This document shows positions 21,266-34,409 of a DNA stretch of 64,000 nt, one piece after another (position 1 is the stretch's first letter; every line of letters starts with the position of its first letter). Source of the stretch: Argentina anserina (taxonomy: Eukaryota > Streptophyta > Magnoliopsida > Rosales > Rosaceae); the NCBI RefSeq assembly GCF_933775445.1, contig NC_065877.1, positions 6,200,001 through 6,264,000 of the forward strand, written 5' to 3'. The notes beneath the pieces were generated by a model. It was given only the letters and a program-made list of their open reading frames with translations. It was not told the DNA's origin and did no database searches. The translations under genes were made by a program, and so were the position numbers.

Positions 21266-23018
21266 ATAAGCACCGATGAAAAACTCAAAGCTATACTATA
21301 GTCAGTGTAGTGTCAATGCTGGAGCAAAAATCGTTAGTGTTGATGCTGTCAATGCATTAGATCTCACAGATCTCTCCTCATAAGTCAATGTCCGCAGGGC
21401 CGGCTGTGTCAAAAATACCTCAAGGCAAAAAAAAAATTAGAGGTCTTTAAACTGCAGTCCTCTTATTTGTCTTTTTTAGTCATACATTTGAAACTATGGA
21501 ATCACGAGGTGCCCGTGGTGAATGTGCAGTGGAGATGACATAACTATAATGAGGTCACTTATGCGGGAGGCATATCCGCACTTCTTATGACACTCAGTTA
21601 ATTTCGAGAACAAAATTTCTTTAAGGGGGTAGAGTGTGAGCCCCTGTAAATTTTTTTTCTTTTCGGCATTGTTGTCACATTAACCGACATTTTTTTTTGA
21701 GATGTCAAATTTTTTGTTTATCGTTTTTGTGTTAAAATAGGTGTCGTCACGAGCGTGGAGGTATTCACAGAATATTTTTCCAACGCTCGGTTATTTTTCT
21801 ATGTATTTACGAAGTTTATGATTGCTTAAGTCGCATTTTCAAATATTACACTTTTTACATTTTTAAATCTCAGCCCTTAATCTCCATCATTTGATCTCCG
21901 TCGTTGAATTTAAAGTAAAAAGAGAGCGTAGAGTGAGCTCTCCCACACACAAACTTCTCTCACATTTTTTTTCCATCTCTTTTTTCTTTCTTCTTCTCTC
22001 TCCGTCACTTTTTGAAACAGATAAACCTAGAGACTGCGACCTTTGACCGGTTGCGCTTCCGCAATCCGGCCACTTCAGGGATTGCCACCACCGCCATTCT
22101 CTCCTCCTCGACGAGCTCTACATAACCCGGTCATAACATTTGAGATTTGAACCGATCTCTGTCCCTTCGAAATTGGAGGGCCTTATTTTTAGAGGCCTCA
22201 GGCGCAGACCTGCTTCGCCTTGCCCCAGGGCCAGCCTAGAATGTTGGCTCTTGTTATCCCGGTTGTTTCATAACTTCTTTCTGGTCAACTGTAATGTACC
22301 GGCCACCAATAACAGAGAAATTATCTGGTATATCAGTGTGCCGATAAATCAAGTAATTGTAGCGTACAAAGGTAGACTATAGTTTTGTTCAATGCAGAAG
22401 GAGATCGAGTAGTCTCAACTAGCTAGCTCAACTATATTCACCATGAAGTTAAACCTCGCAATCATACTAGATACTTAATTAATGCATGCTCTGCAACTAA
22501 TTACGACTTTAAACATTAATATATTGTAGATGAACACTGGATTTGGCATTAAAACTCGCAGAGACTGATCGAGAGACCACTATGAGTGCTAGACCAAGGC
22601 AGCAAAGTTGACCCTAGATTTCTTCAACAACCTCAAGCTCCCATGGCTGCACTTCTGTTGCTGCATGCATATTTTACACACTATTTTTTTGCGTGGACCA
22701 AAATGCCCCAGATTTGGAACTTGTAAGACCTTTTTCCTTTTACTGGTTTAATAGAGTAATTATTATGTGTACCCGTCACACCACGTGACACTAGCATGTT
22801 GTGTACCCAGTCAATCATAATACGCCATGGTATAATTAACATGCACATGGTGAAAATGACAAAAGTTTATTTATGTATAAGAACTAATCAGAAACAATCA
22901 CAGTAAAAATGAACCAATAACATGAAGGAAGTACGCTACGTGGGATATGTGACAGGTATATATAATAATTTCTCGTTTAATATATCAATATATAACAACT
23001 AGCATTAGCAGTGCGTGG

Positions 23019-23070
<52 letters not shown>

Positions 23071-24653
23071 GTTTTACGCCAGAACAAACAAAGAAATTAT
23101 TATTTATTTTTCATTGATCGTACTGCTTCCATTAATCCCATTATTTATTTAAAAATGGGATTTAGAAAAGAGTTCGTACGTAGTACAACCTCAGGACCCT
23201 TTCAAAAAAAAAACATAATTAAGGGCATAGTAGTCGTAGTTTATTATTACATATGACAATTGGAAATTCACGTTCAGACATGAAGGTAATTACACAAAAA
23301 CAAGATATGTTCCAATTTCGCTACATATATATATATATATATAGAGCAAAATAGCCAAGTACTCTCCAGTCTCAACTGCGCAACAACCTTTGATTCATAC
23401 TCTCGACGTCACCTAAGACGCCGCAGCAGCCGCAGCAGCAGCAACAAGTCAGAACAGTAACACTGCAGAAAGAAAAAGAAAACCAGAATTACATGTGTTG
23501 AATTTGGAATATAACACAAGTTACCATCAGATCGAATCAGTTTTAAAATAAATACTGCGTTTGTATCTGATCATATCATCAAAATATGTTTTACCAAACT
23601 CACCAGGTAACAATAAGGGCCCATACAGAACCTAGGACAAACTCGATGATCCAACAACACATCTCTCTCCTTTTATTTCACAGAAAATCTATGCAACTTA
23701 TGTGTCTAATGGAACAATGGATGCAAAGTCCAACGCTCCTCCATATATTTATACTCGAATGAATATTAGGTCTAATGGCAAGCTCAAAGGTTGTTCTCAT
23801 CTACTTGTACGTATTCGCATTATAAAATCCATCTAGAAACGCTTACATCAGGGGCTATACGTCAACCCATTCATCCCATATATAATGACTTTGGTAAACG
23901 CTTATACACTAATGGCTAATGCAACAATAGTCGAAAAAAAAAGGCGCCAATTGTGGATAATGAAAAAAATTAAAACTTGCGCAATGTGGAAGCAACTCAT
24001 AGTTGCAATACGAATGAAGTCTATATTATATATCCTTTACGTTGATTTTTCAAACACCCACTTCTGCATTAGGTGGAAATGATTAACATAAAGTCTTTCA
24101 TATAAATGCAAGCCGGCGAAGGCCATTAGGTTATGTTTCTTCATTACATGACAAAGCCTCAAAGCATTGACCAAATCGATCACTTGATCAATAAGAATGT
24201 GAATGAGGATTTTACAAGTGTTTCAAGCCTCTTTTTCCGATTAGGATCGCAAACACAGAATTACAACCAAAACCCTCGTCTACATCCCCCTCCATGTTGA
24301 TCAAACCGGTAAGGTCTAAAAGGCTGAGAGAGGGAGGTAGCTGAGAAGACTGATACGTACGTAAAATTAGGAACACAGTAACCCGAATGAGCTAAATCTT
24401 CAGTCATAAATTTGAAGCATGGGTAGTGTAACGTACACACAGAAGCGAATATCCAGAGCTTGATCTATCTATTTATCCAAGGTCAACGCGAGCAACCAGA
24501 GAGGACATAGATTAACAATTTGGAGTCTCCTTCAATAAAAACCGGCTGATTGGAGTGAATTGAGAGATGGAGAATACCGTCATGCAAAGTTTTACTTTCA
24601 GCAGAATCCAAAAACTAATTAACCCGTAAACTTAATGTGATGGAGTTGGAGAA
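21266..24653. other. intergenic region without recognised genes
   Basis: Only short frames occur. GGGCCGGC-like patches near 21401 and 22231 could be decayed terminal repeats of an element, but I could not establish a target duplication. A promoter-like CT-rich stretch lies at 21950-22010. The region holds the AT microsatellite at 23021-23065 and a shorter one near 23324-23342. Nothing else was recognised. Confidence 0.45.
23021..23065. repeat. (AT)n microsatellite
   Basis: An uninterrupted AT dinucleotide run of about 45 bp. Confidence 0.95.
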
Positions 24654-24656
24654 AGA

Positions 24657-27600
24657 CACTACAAGAAATATGGTCTGAGGGGACAACTAACAAATGTCCC
24701 ATTTGATACCTATAGGGACACATATATGTCTCTATTGAGCTACAGAGACATTTAACACATATGTACCTTTTGCTAGTGTTCCTATTATTAACTTGGGCAT
24801 ATAATTTATATGCCCCAAATATAAGTAGGTCACATAGTATCTCAAACCACAAACTAGATTACAAATGGTAATGTGTATATACACTACACCAATTTGGGAC
24901 ACTTATATGTGCCTATTCACTTAATTTTTACTACCTTTTGATCCTGGTCCCTATAGTGTGGAGTAATTGCCCGTCAAAATTACATATATATATATATATC
25001 ATAACAATATATATACTATTGTAAATATTAATCACAAAAATTCATTACTGTATATATTTTCCATTGAAACCAGATATTCACCAAGACATCAACAAAATCT
25101 AAAACACAATATTTACATTCTCAAAACAACTATACAATTAACCACCTCAATTGTACACAAGCCTATGTTCTTGAAACTAATCTAACTAAACTTTGATACT
25201 TGAATCTAACCACTTCAGAATTACTCGCCCCATACCTCTACTGCTCCCACTCCAGAAGTCATACCTCTACTGCTCCCACTCCAGAAGTATTTGCTCCCAT
25301 ACTAGAATCTGCTCCAGTGGTACTTCACCTCTCCTAGAACAGCCAAACATTCTTGATAAGCTTATTGATATATACAAAAAAAAATAGAACGAGGAAATTA
25401 CAATAATTAATACAATGCTTTGAGAAATGCTTCTAAACTTCATAAACAAAAATCACCAAACTTAAAAAACGAACAGTATGACTTACATATTGGTTTATGA
25501 AATGATGGGGGCACCCTAACCCGTTGTATGGTTTACGTTTAGCAAGAATATTCATATCCACAGAAGCACTGAGACTGAGACTGAAACAAAATATTGAAAG
25601 CAAGAACATAAGTAAAGCCACATATTATTAAATGATAAAGACAACAACAAAGATTACCACATGAGCACTTGCCATTTTTTTCATAACTTCAACGAGTTTA
25701 ATCTCACACTTAATCTGCAGACTTATCAAACATACGTCTATGAGTCAGGTGGTAGATACATACCTATAATAACATTAAATTACAATATCAAAAATAGAAT
25801 ATATGATAGGCGCAAAAGCACCTACAAAAATACCCTATTATCAAATCAATTATATCAATGTAATAAATGGAAAATATGGGTCATTACCCATAGAAGATTG
25901 GTGAAACTAAGACTTAAAAACACAAACAGATGCGTAAACCAGAAATCTGACAGACTCGACCTAGGCGTGGAAACCTAATTAATTAGCTAATCTAGACTCA
26001 ACCAAAAATTACGAAATTAAATAAACACTAACCAGACACAGTGACAGACTACCACACAAATTTGGAGGGTATTCAGAATTGGTTTGATTGGTGAACAAAA
26101 ATAAATAAGACAGAAGTACTGCTAAAACATAATATTAAAAAGTAAATATGGATGTAGATATGAGAAAAACAATAGCTAGGAACTTCTCTCCACCACTAGA
26201 TATGCTTCAATCACCCTAAAACAATGTCAATAATTATAGATGAATGCACTCATAGTTAAGCCAATGTCGTTAGGTCATTAACCGTATTACGTTCTCTTAC
26301 TTGTCATGTTAAGCGAACTGTCGATATCGACTTAACTATATTCTCAATTAATTTATCTATGAAATATCGAAATCTAGACCAAAATAATTAAAATCATGAA
26401 GTTCTAAGAACGTTTGAGTAACAACAAAGAATCTAAGGTCAATTTTGGTAGTCTTAGATTACTAAGGAATCACTTCACACAAATACCTACAAATAACTTG
26501 TTATCTCTCATAGAATAAGCAACGATATGTCAGTCATATACATATTCAAGATAATAAAACTCTAAAACATGCATCAAAGTATCGACCTAATGAGACGTGC
26601 AATAGAATTATCAATGAACAATCAGTGAAGAAATTCTCATCTAAAATTATATAAATCAATTAGAGTTTGAAATCGAAGACATATCTAGAGCTTTGATTAG
26701 CCCCTAACTATCAAGGAATTTAGTTACACATAATCTTGAATAAAAGCATCAAAGAATACATGAGAGATGAATTAAAGGAGAAGAGACCGAACTTCCTTTT
26801 TCTTGTGGAGGCTTGATGAGATTTTAGCACCTTGAGGATATGTGAGTTGTAGCTTGAGGAGATTGAAGGTGACTTCGCTTCGGCTCTCCATATCCGTCTT
26901 CTCCCATTTCTCTTATCTTCTCTCTATTTTTTCTTCCCCCCCTCTCTCTCTTTCTCTTGGTTGGTTGTGGAAAAATGGTGTGTATGGAGATGGTCGTGAT
27001 GAAAGTTTTTATAGAGGAGAATGGTGGTGGAAAAAGTAGAAAAAGTGAGAAATAATGATGTAATGAGTGTGGTGAGTGATCATGGAAGGAAGTGGGTGAA
27101 AAAGGAGGAAATGAGTGATCATGGAAAGAAGTGGGTGATCATGGAGGAAGTGGATGATTGCTAGGTAATGATGGAACTAGAGGTGATGATTACACCCAAA
27201 ATCAAATTAGATTTTTGCATAATATAGGTGTGGATTTTTAGACAATGAGGAGCCATGATTTTGTGAGAAAGAGAGAAAAATGGTGTGGTTAAATCTCAAC
27301 TAAAAAGATGAGATCTAGATGTGATAAAACAATGTGTTGCTCATTCCTTACTCCATAAAATTAGCCCAAAAATGCATGGCACCACCACTTTTGGTGGTGC
27401 TCAGAAAATTACCGGAATTTCACATTTTTTCTCTTCTTGTCAAGATATTTGAGTTATGAATTAGATTTCCATCTCTTTCTTCTCTCTTATTCTTTATTCC
27501 ACTTCCAAGTACCTAAAAACAAATAATGTTAAGTAAAAATATAAAAACATAACAAAATAGCTAAGTAAAAGGAATAATTAACACAATAAAAGTCACATAA

Positions 27601-29759
27601 ATATGTTACTATCAATATAATAATGTAATAACCCACCTCAGTGATCTTAAACTTTGAGCAGAACAGACCATATCTATACCATGTTAAGGTGAAGTTATAA
27701 CGCAAAGCCATTTCCTGAATCAATTGTCTGAAGCAAAATCATTGGGCACTCAAATTAGTAAGCTCACAAACGTACATGCTTAATTAAAGCGGTTCAATTG
27801 AAATTTTTTTTCCATAAGTATGACATGTTAAATAAACGGTGAATAAAATCATAGCGTTTCTAATATGAGGTTTTCTTCATTAATTGCATTCAAAGGCTAA
27901 AAAAAGTTACATTGACTTAGCAAAAGCTGATGTAGAACACTTAACATGAAAGAAATGGTAGGTAATGGCAGCAACAATCATTTTAACAAATTTCGAAGGA
28001 TGTAACCTTACCGAATTTATCTATGAATTGCAATGTTAGCTTAAAGGTATTGAAGTAACAAGCTTCATAATCTATAGTGGTACAAATAAAGACTACGAGA
28101 ATTAAATTTTTTTTGGCAGAGCCAATTGGTTTGTAGAGAAAGATGAGAAATACCTTACAATTAATTGTTCCTATAGAAGCTGAGGGAGAGCTGCTACATA
28201 TAGTTGACCACCTTTTGTACACAAGACACTTAGTGGATGTTGAAGTACTTTAGAATCTATTCTATCTTGGTCCCCAAACTACATATAAGAATCATCATTA
28301 TGATGTTCATATTAGATAAGTTATTCAAATCACCTTAATCAAATTGTCTAAACAAAACTGGTCACCACCAGCTAGCAATCTTGATCCTCCTGTTTATAGA
28401 ACAAGTGCCTTGATGGAACTACTCTCATTATCAACAACATACAGCTTCGTCATATCTAAAACAACCAAAAATAGTTATATAACCAGCAAAACTTCAATTA
28501 CAAGAATAAAATATGAGAAGCCTTAAATAATGATTCAATGTTATGGAAATAATATAACTAGAATCTTTAATATAATGGAAATGTTATCCAAGTCAATATT
28601 TCACCTATAGTTCTTCATTGTTCCTAATAAAAAAAAGGTTTACACCTTGTAATTGAAGGTGGTTCTAATATTATCTAAGTGCATTCTCTCCCTTTCCCTT
28701 TGCAAAAGAGCCTTTGGTTCCATTCCAACTAGTGTGTTTCCTTAACAAAGTCAATCTCCCTAGTAGGGAGTCCCTACAATTCCAAAGCTATATTATAACA
28801 GGAACACATTTCTCTACAATTGTCTACATGACAATTTATTATACATCATCACAATCGATCAAGTGTAAATGTCTAATGCATAAGACTCGTAAAATTTTGA
28901 ATTTCAAGAGCTACCTTCAGTCTTCGTTTGGCTTCACTCCAATGACGTCGGTGATGCCACTAACTTTTGAAGATCTAATTCCCAGTAAAGAAGCGAATGT
29001 TGAAGCATATAGCTCAACCTAAAAGATCCAACCCACAAAATTAACATCAATTGAGGGGAATACATAACATTAGAGGCAATCAAATCCAATGAATATACAT
29101 ATGAAATTGAAAAACAAAACCATTGTATCATCCTTGATTAAGTTTTGAAATTGGGATCGTCACATGGGCTGGGATTGGGAGAAGATAATATGAGGCCATT
29201 CACATCTACACTGAAAAAGATGGTGTTGTGCATCTGAATCGGCAAGAGGACAATAGAATATAGTAGAGAGGAGAGAGATCAACGGTCAATTTAGAATGAG
29301 TGCTAAAGAAGAAATAAATCTGGCATAGATCTCAACTCTCAAGTCGGGAGAGAGCAAGAGAGATAGAGAGAGGACAGAGAAAACCTAGATCTATCTAGGT
29401 CGAGAGAAATAGGCATTATAACTATTATAACTATTGGGCGTTGGATCAATTAAGGTCTCATCCAACGGCTACTAATATCTGAAGTTGATAAACATACAAT
29501 AAGTATTCTACTATGGGTATATACATGTATATTATCAAACAAAAATTATACAAAAGAGGAACACATAAGTGTCCATATATACAAGTATAAGAATTTTGGG
29601 ACACATAAGTGTATTTTTTGCTAAAATAGGGACACATGATTTGTGCCTACTAAATATTTGGCACAAATGCTAATATATGTCCCCGAATGAAAAGATTTAA
29701 GGACACTAGTTCAAATGTCTCTAAACTAAATGTCCATATAGCCCTTATTTCTAGTAGTG
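24657..29759. mobile_element. non-autonomous CACTA element, 5.1 kb
   Basis: The left end is CACTACAAGAAAT at 24657-24669. The right end is ATTTCTAGTAGTG at 29747-29759, its inverted complement with one mismatch. The 3-bp target duplication AGA is perfect (24654-24656 and 29760-29762). Both ends carry repeats of a GGACA-TATGTCC type, unlike those of the first CACTA element. I found no transposase; the longest frames are about 105 codons and unrecognised. It is therefore a non-autonomous member of a different CACTA family, with internal AT-rich sequence of unclear origin. Confidence 0.9.
25231..25288 (+). repeat. tandem 29-bp duplication inside the CACTA derivative
   Basis: Two exact adjacent copies of a unit beginning CATACCTCTACTGCTCCCAC. 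Confidence 0.9.
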
Positions 29760-29762
29760 AGA

Positions 29763-30158
29763 CATGCATATATTATATATTAAAGTAGAAAGTTAAGAAG
29801 AAAATCAGAGACATAACTAATCTATAATTTACATCAAAGACCAACACTAATTAATTGGAGTTTCAACTCCTGCTTAACCTAAAAATATTTGGTCGTATAG
29901 CTCACTAAGCTAGCTAACTAATGAAGTATTCAATCTTGTCACTATCCACAATTCGTAATGTGGATAATTTTTTCCCATAATCCGTGTTATAAATATGTCG
30001 AAATCATCTATGACTTTATCATTTTGTACATATTCCCTCTGGAACTTCACATGTAAGGGCCAAGGTGTCCCCGCCCTTTGGTCTTTGTATAATATTTTTG
30101 AACTAAAAGCCTAGCCAACTACCGTTCCGTCTAGCTCAAACTTGTATGTAGATCTAGC
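29763..30158. other. AT-rich spacer
   Basis: No gene or element was recognised. Confidence 0.4.
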
Positions 30159-30166
30159 TATAAATA
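30159..30166 (+). promoter_or_regulatory. TATA box candidate
   Basis: TATAAATA within the context GCTATAAATATAAC, 107 bp upstream of the ATG of a possible two-exon small gene. A good TATA box by sequence, but AT-rich DNA yields such strings by chance. Confidence 0.35.
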
Positions 30167-30272
30167 TAACAAAGAGTACTAAGCCATATTGTACAACTCG
30201 GCCAGCAAAGTATTGTATATTTGCATTGAACTTCCAGTAGTGCTCGAGAAAAAAAAAAGAGATCGATTAGAG

Positions 30273-30529
30273 ATGTTGAGTACCTTCCTGCAAATTCTCT
30301 TGGTTTGTGCTTATGTCTGGTGAGTTTGCACAAAGTGTCCCTTTTAAATTTCTGTTTAAACATTTAACACTTTTTAATCATTAACACGATGCATCATGAA
30401 ACATGCATGCATTATCAATATACAGAGTTATAATCTAACTTCTAGTGTGTACGCCGGTACCTTATTTGCAGTCTCTTTGCCTCTGTGATATGTATTTGCG
30501 GGTATTGCTCGAATCCCCGGAGTAATTGA
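30273..30529 (+). CDS. possible small two-exon gene for a 34-residue hydrophobic, cysteine-rich peptide
   Basis: ATG at 30273 follows a TATA candidate at 30159. Exon 1 (30273-30319) encodes MLSTFLQILLVCAYV and ends at a strong donor, CTG|GTGAGT. The acceptor TTATTTGCAG ends at 30471 after a pyrimidine-leaning stretch. Exon 2 (30472-30529) adds about 18 residues with further Cys and ends NPRSN then TGA. The product would be one membrane segment or signal peptide plus a short Cys-containing tail. I do not recognise it. It could equally be the start of a non-coding transcript. Confidence 0.25.
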
Positions 30530-32024
30530 GTTTAAATGGCTTGGCAGATTGAATTGAAGCTGGAGGTTGTCCGAAGTTGACGTACGTATATGTATATCAG
30601 TATATGTTCCAAATTAAGGACTATTCTCTAATTACCTTTCCTTTTCATTCCTTTGCTAATTATCTAGCTTCTTGAAATGTTGGTTACTGATGATCATTGA
30701 TCAATTTTAGTTTGGCATGTAATAAATAAGCCTGGGACTCACCAGTTTTTACTTAATTATGACTCGATTAAGATATCGCAGAACGGATTGTAATTGGAGG
30801 TATTATGAAATAAACTTTACTTGTATCTGGAGTTCTAGAGTTACAACTCCCAGAGATGATCTTTTTTTTTCATAGTATGTAATTCATTAACAGATGGATT
30901 GAAACAATGGATTGAAAAAAAAAAGGTTATAACAGATGAATAACGGCTACGTATAACAAGTCATATTATAATCTTTAGCAACCAGACACTTGGCTATTTT
31001 GGAGAACAAATTCAGTTTTATCAGTTTTTACTTTTTAATTAGTAGCTGAGGAGTTTAATCAAGTGACTCACAATTTTAGCAGCTGGATTAAAACTCCGAA
31101 GTGACTCGATCACAATTTTAATTTTTACTATCTCGATCACTTTTAATTTAAGAGTGGTAGGATATTCACTTGGAATAACAAATTCAGAATGCATAATAAG
31201 GATATAAAATGATAAATGGTGAGCACCATGCATCCTAAATTGATCTTTAGCTCTGTTTCTTTTCTTTAATTAACTCTGGATCGGAAGTATATGCAACGTC
31301 TGCCTCTTTAAAACCTAGATTGAAACATTTGGTTCATGCATGTAATTAATTGAAAGTGAATGGTGCTGGAAATTACCTCTGATAAAGGTCAAATGTCTAA
31401 AATAATCTAATTTCCTACAAGTGTATAGAAAGTGCGGATTTCTTTATAGAAAATACTTGTACTATATTGTCTAACAACATACTATCTAATTCGTAAGAGA
31501 GAGGTTGGGAGTTTAGTTGGCAAAAGACTCGTGACATCAGTTGAGTTGTGTATTCTATATAAAGAACAACAAAACACATATAGAAAAAAGTAATGCTAGG
31601 TGAATCACAGCTTTATAAAAAAAAAAGTCTATTTGCTAATTACTACATGTTGTTAAGAATATATACCGGTACCTCACATGAAGAAATGACATGGTTTGTG
31701 GATTTTTAAGAGTTTAGGTTGATCTATCTATTGTCGCTTAGCTTTTGATGTAAATCGCAAACAACTTTATTATGATAGGTAGACATGTATGTGAGTAATG
31801 TGACTATATATGTACGTGTAGAGTGATGACTGACGATGAAAGTGTAAATTAAGTCTCGATTTGGACCCCGACCATCCAAGTCTTTCTTTTTGCTTGAGGT
31901 TTCAGTTTAATTATATCTTGTTTCATCAGTTTAGATCTTGCTTCATGATGGCTAAGTAATTTCATTTCATATGGCGAGATTAATTAAGGAAATGAGTGAT
32001 ATCTTATAAAAGCTGCTAACTTAA
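30530..32024. other. AT-rich intergenic region
   Basis: Nothing recognisable beyond homopolymer runs. Confidence 0.4.
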
Positions 32025-32076
32025 TTGACTAGAACATGTAGCCGTCAATCTGTTCAAGCACTTTGGTGGAATACCA

Positions 32077-33379
32077 ATGGCACAACCTACCTTAGGGGAG
32101 GAAGCAGTGGTGACTTTCAATGACGGCGCGGATCTCATAGATATCGGGCTCTTCTTGTGCGGTCGTTTCCTAAACAATAAACCAGTGGCGGTTCCTTCAC
32201 TGGCGGTGGCTATATCAAATGTGTGGCGTTTGAAGGAGAGGGTGGTGATTCATGAGGAGAAGAGGGGCGTGTGTGTGTTCCAATTCAAAGATCCAGAACA
32301 GAAGAAGAGGGTGCTTCAAGATGTGCCATGGTTTTTCAACAATGACATGCTTTTGTTGGAAGATTACTATGGAGTTCGAGATATGAAGGATATCTCTATG
32401 AATTTCCTTAAGGTGTGGGTTGCTGTTTTTGGGCTGAGGCTGGGCATGCGAAATGAATGATCTTTGGCCCGTATCGGAAACGTGCTCAGTCGATTTGTGA
32501 AGCTAGATCACACAGCTCTAAAGCGATAGGCTCATGTTCAAGGAATTCCCATTGGTGCATGATGTTCGTCGTTGGACCCTGTTTTGGCAATCTTTCAATT
32601 TTGCATCAGTGGTCACAAAAGATCTGGAGTTTTTGTATGAAAAATGCAAAGGGTTATGCCGGGAGTGTGGATTATTTGGACATGGTAGAGGGGTTTGTGA
32701 TCAAGCCATGTGTGTGGTGGAGGTGGCTGGGAGTTCGACGGCAGTAGAGGTAGAGTTTTTGAAGGAGAACCCGACAGTGAAGGTGGAGACTTTGAAGGTT
32801 GTAGAGGTTTCAAGGGTGGAAGCGAAGGTAGGAGGTCTTGTGCAATCGGTGACGCCGGTCTGGACTTGGATTATTCTCCAAAATTTCAAGCGGGAAACCC
32901 TAGTTCAAAGTTAGGGTTGACTATGTTAAATGCGGGTCAAGGCTGGCCGGTTTTGACTAAGGCTTTTATTGGGCCTGGAGCGGAAGGGAAGGCTATTGGG
33001 CTCATGGCAGCTTCTGTGCCAATCCATGTTGTTGGTCTTGTGGCAATTGGGCCGCTTGTGAAACCAAGTTGTAATGGGCCGGATTTTATAACTGGGTCTG
33101 AAGCTTCTACAATTGAGTCTTTCACTAGGCTCTTGAAGTCATTTGGAGGGGTGGTGACACCCCCCCCCCCCCCCCCCGAGTCTGAAAAGAGCGAGGCCGA
33201 CTTCTCCATCTGTGGGGGAGTGTGTGAAAATCCCAGGGACTGCTTAAGTTGGGGTGCCCTCCTGGTAGTCAAAATAAGAAGCTTAAAACAGATAAGAAGA
33301 AACCAATGCCTTTAGAGTTGAGTTTTCAGGTATTAGTAATGACTCCAAGCCCTAGCTCTAAGGGCAAGGAGAAAGTTTA
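32077..33379 (+). pseudogene. DUF4283 / CCHC zinc-knuckle protein, frameshifted
   Basis: The frame from 32077 to 32460 (127 aa) is a DUF4283 domain, the N-terminal domain of plant LINE ORF1-like and retroposed proteins (RFLNNKPVAV, VFQFKDPEQKKRVL, PWFFNNDMLLLEDY, LKVWVAVFGL). It hits a TGA at 32458. Homology continues in shifted frames: ARIGNVLSRFVKLDHTALK nearby, then the C-x2-C-x4-H-x4-C knuckle (CRECGLFGHGRGVC) at about 32655-32700. The C-terminal part is low-complexity and is interrupted by a C18 run (33160-33177) that shifts frame again. I count at least three frame breaks, so it is dead. Confidence 0.8.
33160..33177 (+). repeat. poly-C tract (C18)
   Basis: Eighteen consecutive C inside the proline-rich tail of the DUF4283 remnant. 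Its length sets the downstream frame and may be uncertain. Confidence 0.9.
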
Positions 33380-33683
33380 AATTTCTTTTGGGGTTTTCAT
33401 CCGCTTAATCACTATGTATGGGTTGTGGATGAGTCTTTTCTATTTTTTTTTGTTTTGGTTGTATTAGTTGTTTGTTTGGTTAGCATTTTTCCCTGCTTGG
33501 TTTGGGGTTAGCTTTTGTTTTTTCTTGCATTGGGCTTCGGTTTTTAGATAAGTGGTCTATCATATGTATCACTTCAGTGTTTTTCACTATGAATCTTTGT
33601 CTATCACGAAAAGTGATAGCTGGTGGATATGTAATGACCGCTTTGACATGCGCGTGCGCATTAAAAATTTGACTAGAACATGT

Positions 33684-34176
33684 CAAGTTAGATCAAGTAA
33701 CATTATATGGTGTTTTCTTTACGGAAAGTTATTCGATAAGAATCTCATAAAATAAGGCTGAGATGTTTTTGATAAAACTAGTTGCCAATTGCTACAGCCA
33801 TATGTTCATTATGTTGTACGTTGTCTTTTAAGAAAAAAAAAAAAGGCTAGGCCAACCAGCTAGCATTATATATATGAACGTGATTTTGATGAGATATCTT
33901 AATTTTTGAAAGGGGATAAGAGATCTTAATTTTATTGATGTTTTATCAGGTTTTAGTTCCTCTATCTTCTCTCTCCCATCTAACCGAGCTCTCAGAAAGT
34001 GTGCTTGACTGTACCTACAAATGTCTACAACATCGGTTATTTCTCATCTGATAGATGGTCGTAAGCTGCAGACCCGCATAATCTTTGAGAGTCACTAGTC
34101 CACGAACTATTAACATCTCTTCATTACCTTTTTTTTTCTTGTTTACATTTCCTTAATTTCTTTTCTGCCCTTGCAG
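33684..34176. other. spacer upstream of the NPF pseudogene
   Basis: Holds a 12-base A run near 33832-33843 and a pyrimidine-rich tract leading to the acceptor at 34176. By analogy with the second NPF copy a tiny first exon should lie here, but I could not identify it. Confidence 0.4.
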
Positions 34177-34409
34177 CTCAGGATCTACCGAATTTGCTTA
34201 CCACATATATCATTTCGGTAGTTGCTACATATCTAACGGGTGTATGGGGCTCAATATCACGAGCGTGCTGTTTTAATCAACCTGTATTCAGGGCATGATG
34301 CCGCTAAGCTTGAAGTTCAGTGCTGTAAGTTGCTTCGATCTGTCGCAGATTACGGTTACTGATACATATTAGAAATTTTACTTTAATTTGTTACTTATAA
34401 GATCCCTAA

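Larger units (their letters stand above)
32040..33668 (+). mobile_element. LINE-like retroposon carrying a DUF4283/zinc-knuckle gene
   Basis: A 15-bp direct repeat, TTGACTAGAACATGT, flanks the unit at 32025-32039 and 33669-33683, as expected for target-primed reverse transcription. The 3' end is A-rich (ATTAAAAAT). The insert is about 1.6 kb and contains only the DUF4283-CCHC reading frame; no endonuclease or reverse transcriptase follows. It is therefore either a 3'-deleted LINE ORF1 unit or a retrocopy moved in trans. Confidence 0.75.

Noticed and set aside
21399..22240. Possible element with GGGCCGGC-type inverted ends
   Set aside because: Only about 8 of 12 end bases match, the ends do not begin with a known terminal motif, and no convincing target duplication was found.
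28918..29020. Possible captured exon on the minus strand inside the CACTA derivative
   Set aside because: Acceptor- and donor-like sites exist, but the frame between them that looks protein-like hits a stop before the donor, and I do not recognise the peptide.
32937..33272. 111-codon antisense frame over the DUF4283 remnant
   Set aside because: Shadow of the plus-strand remnant, created by the poly-C tract.
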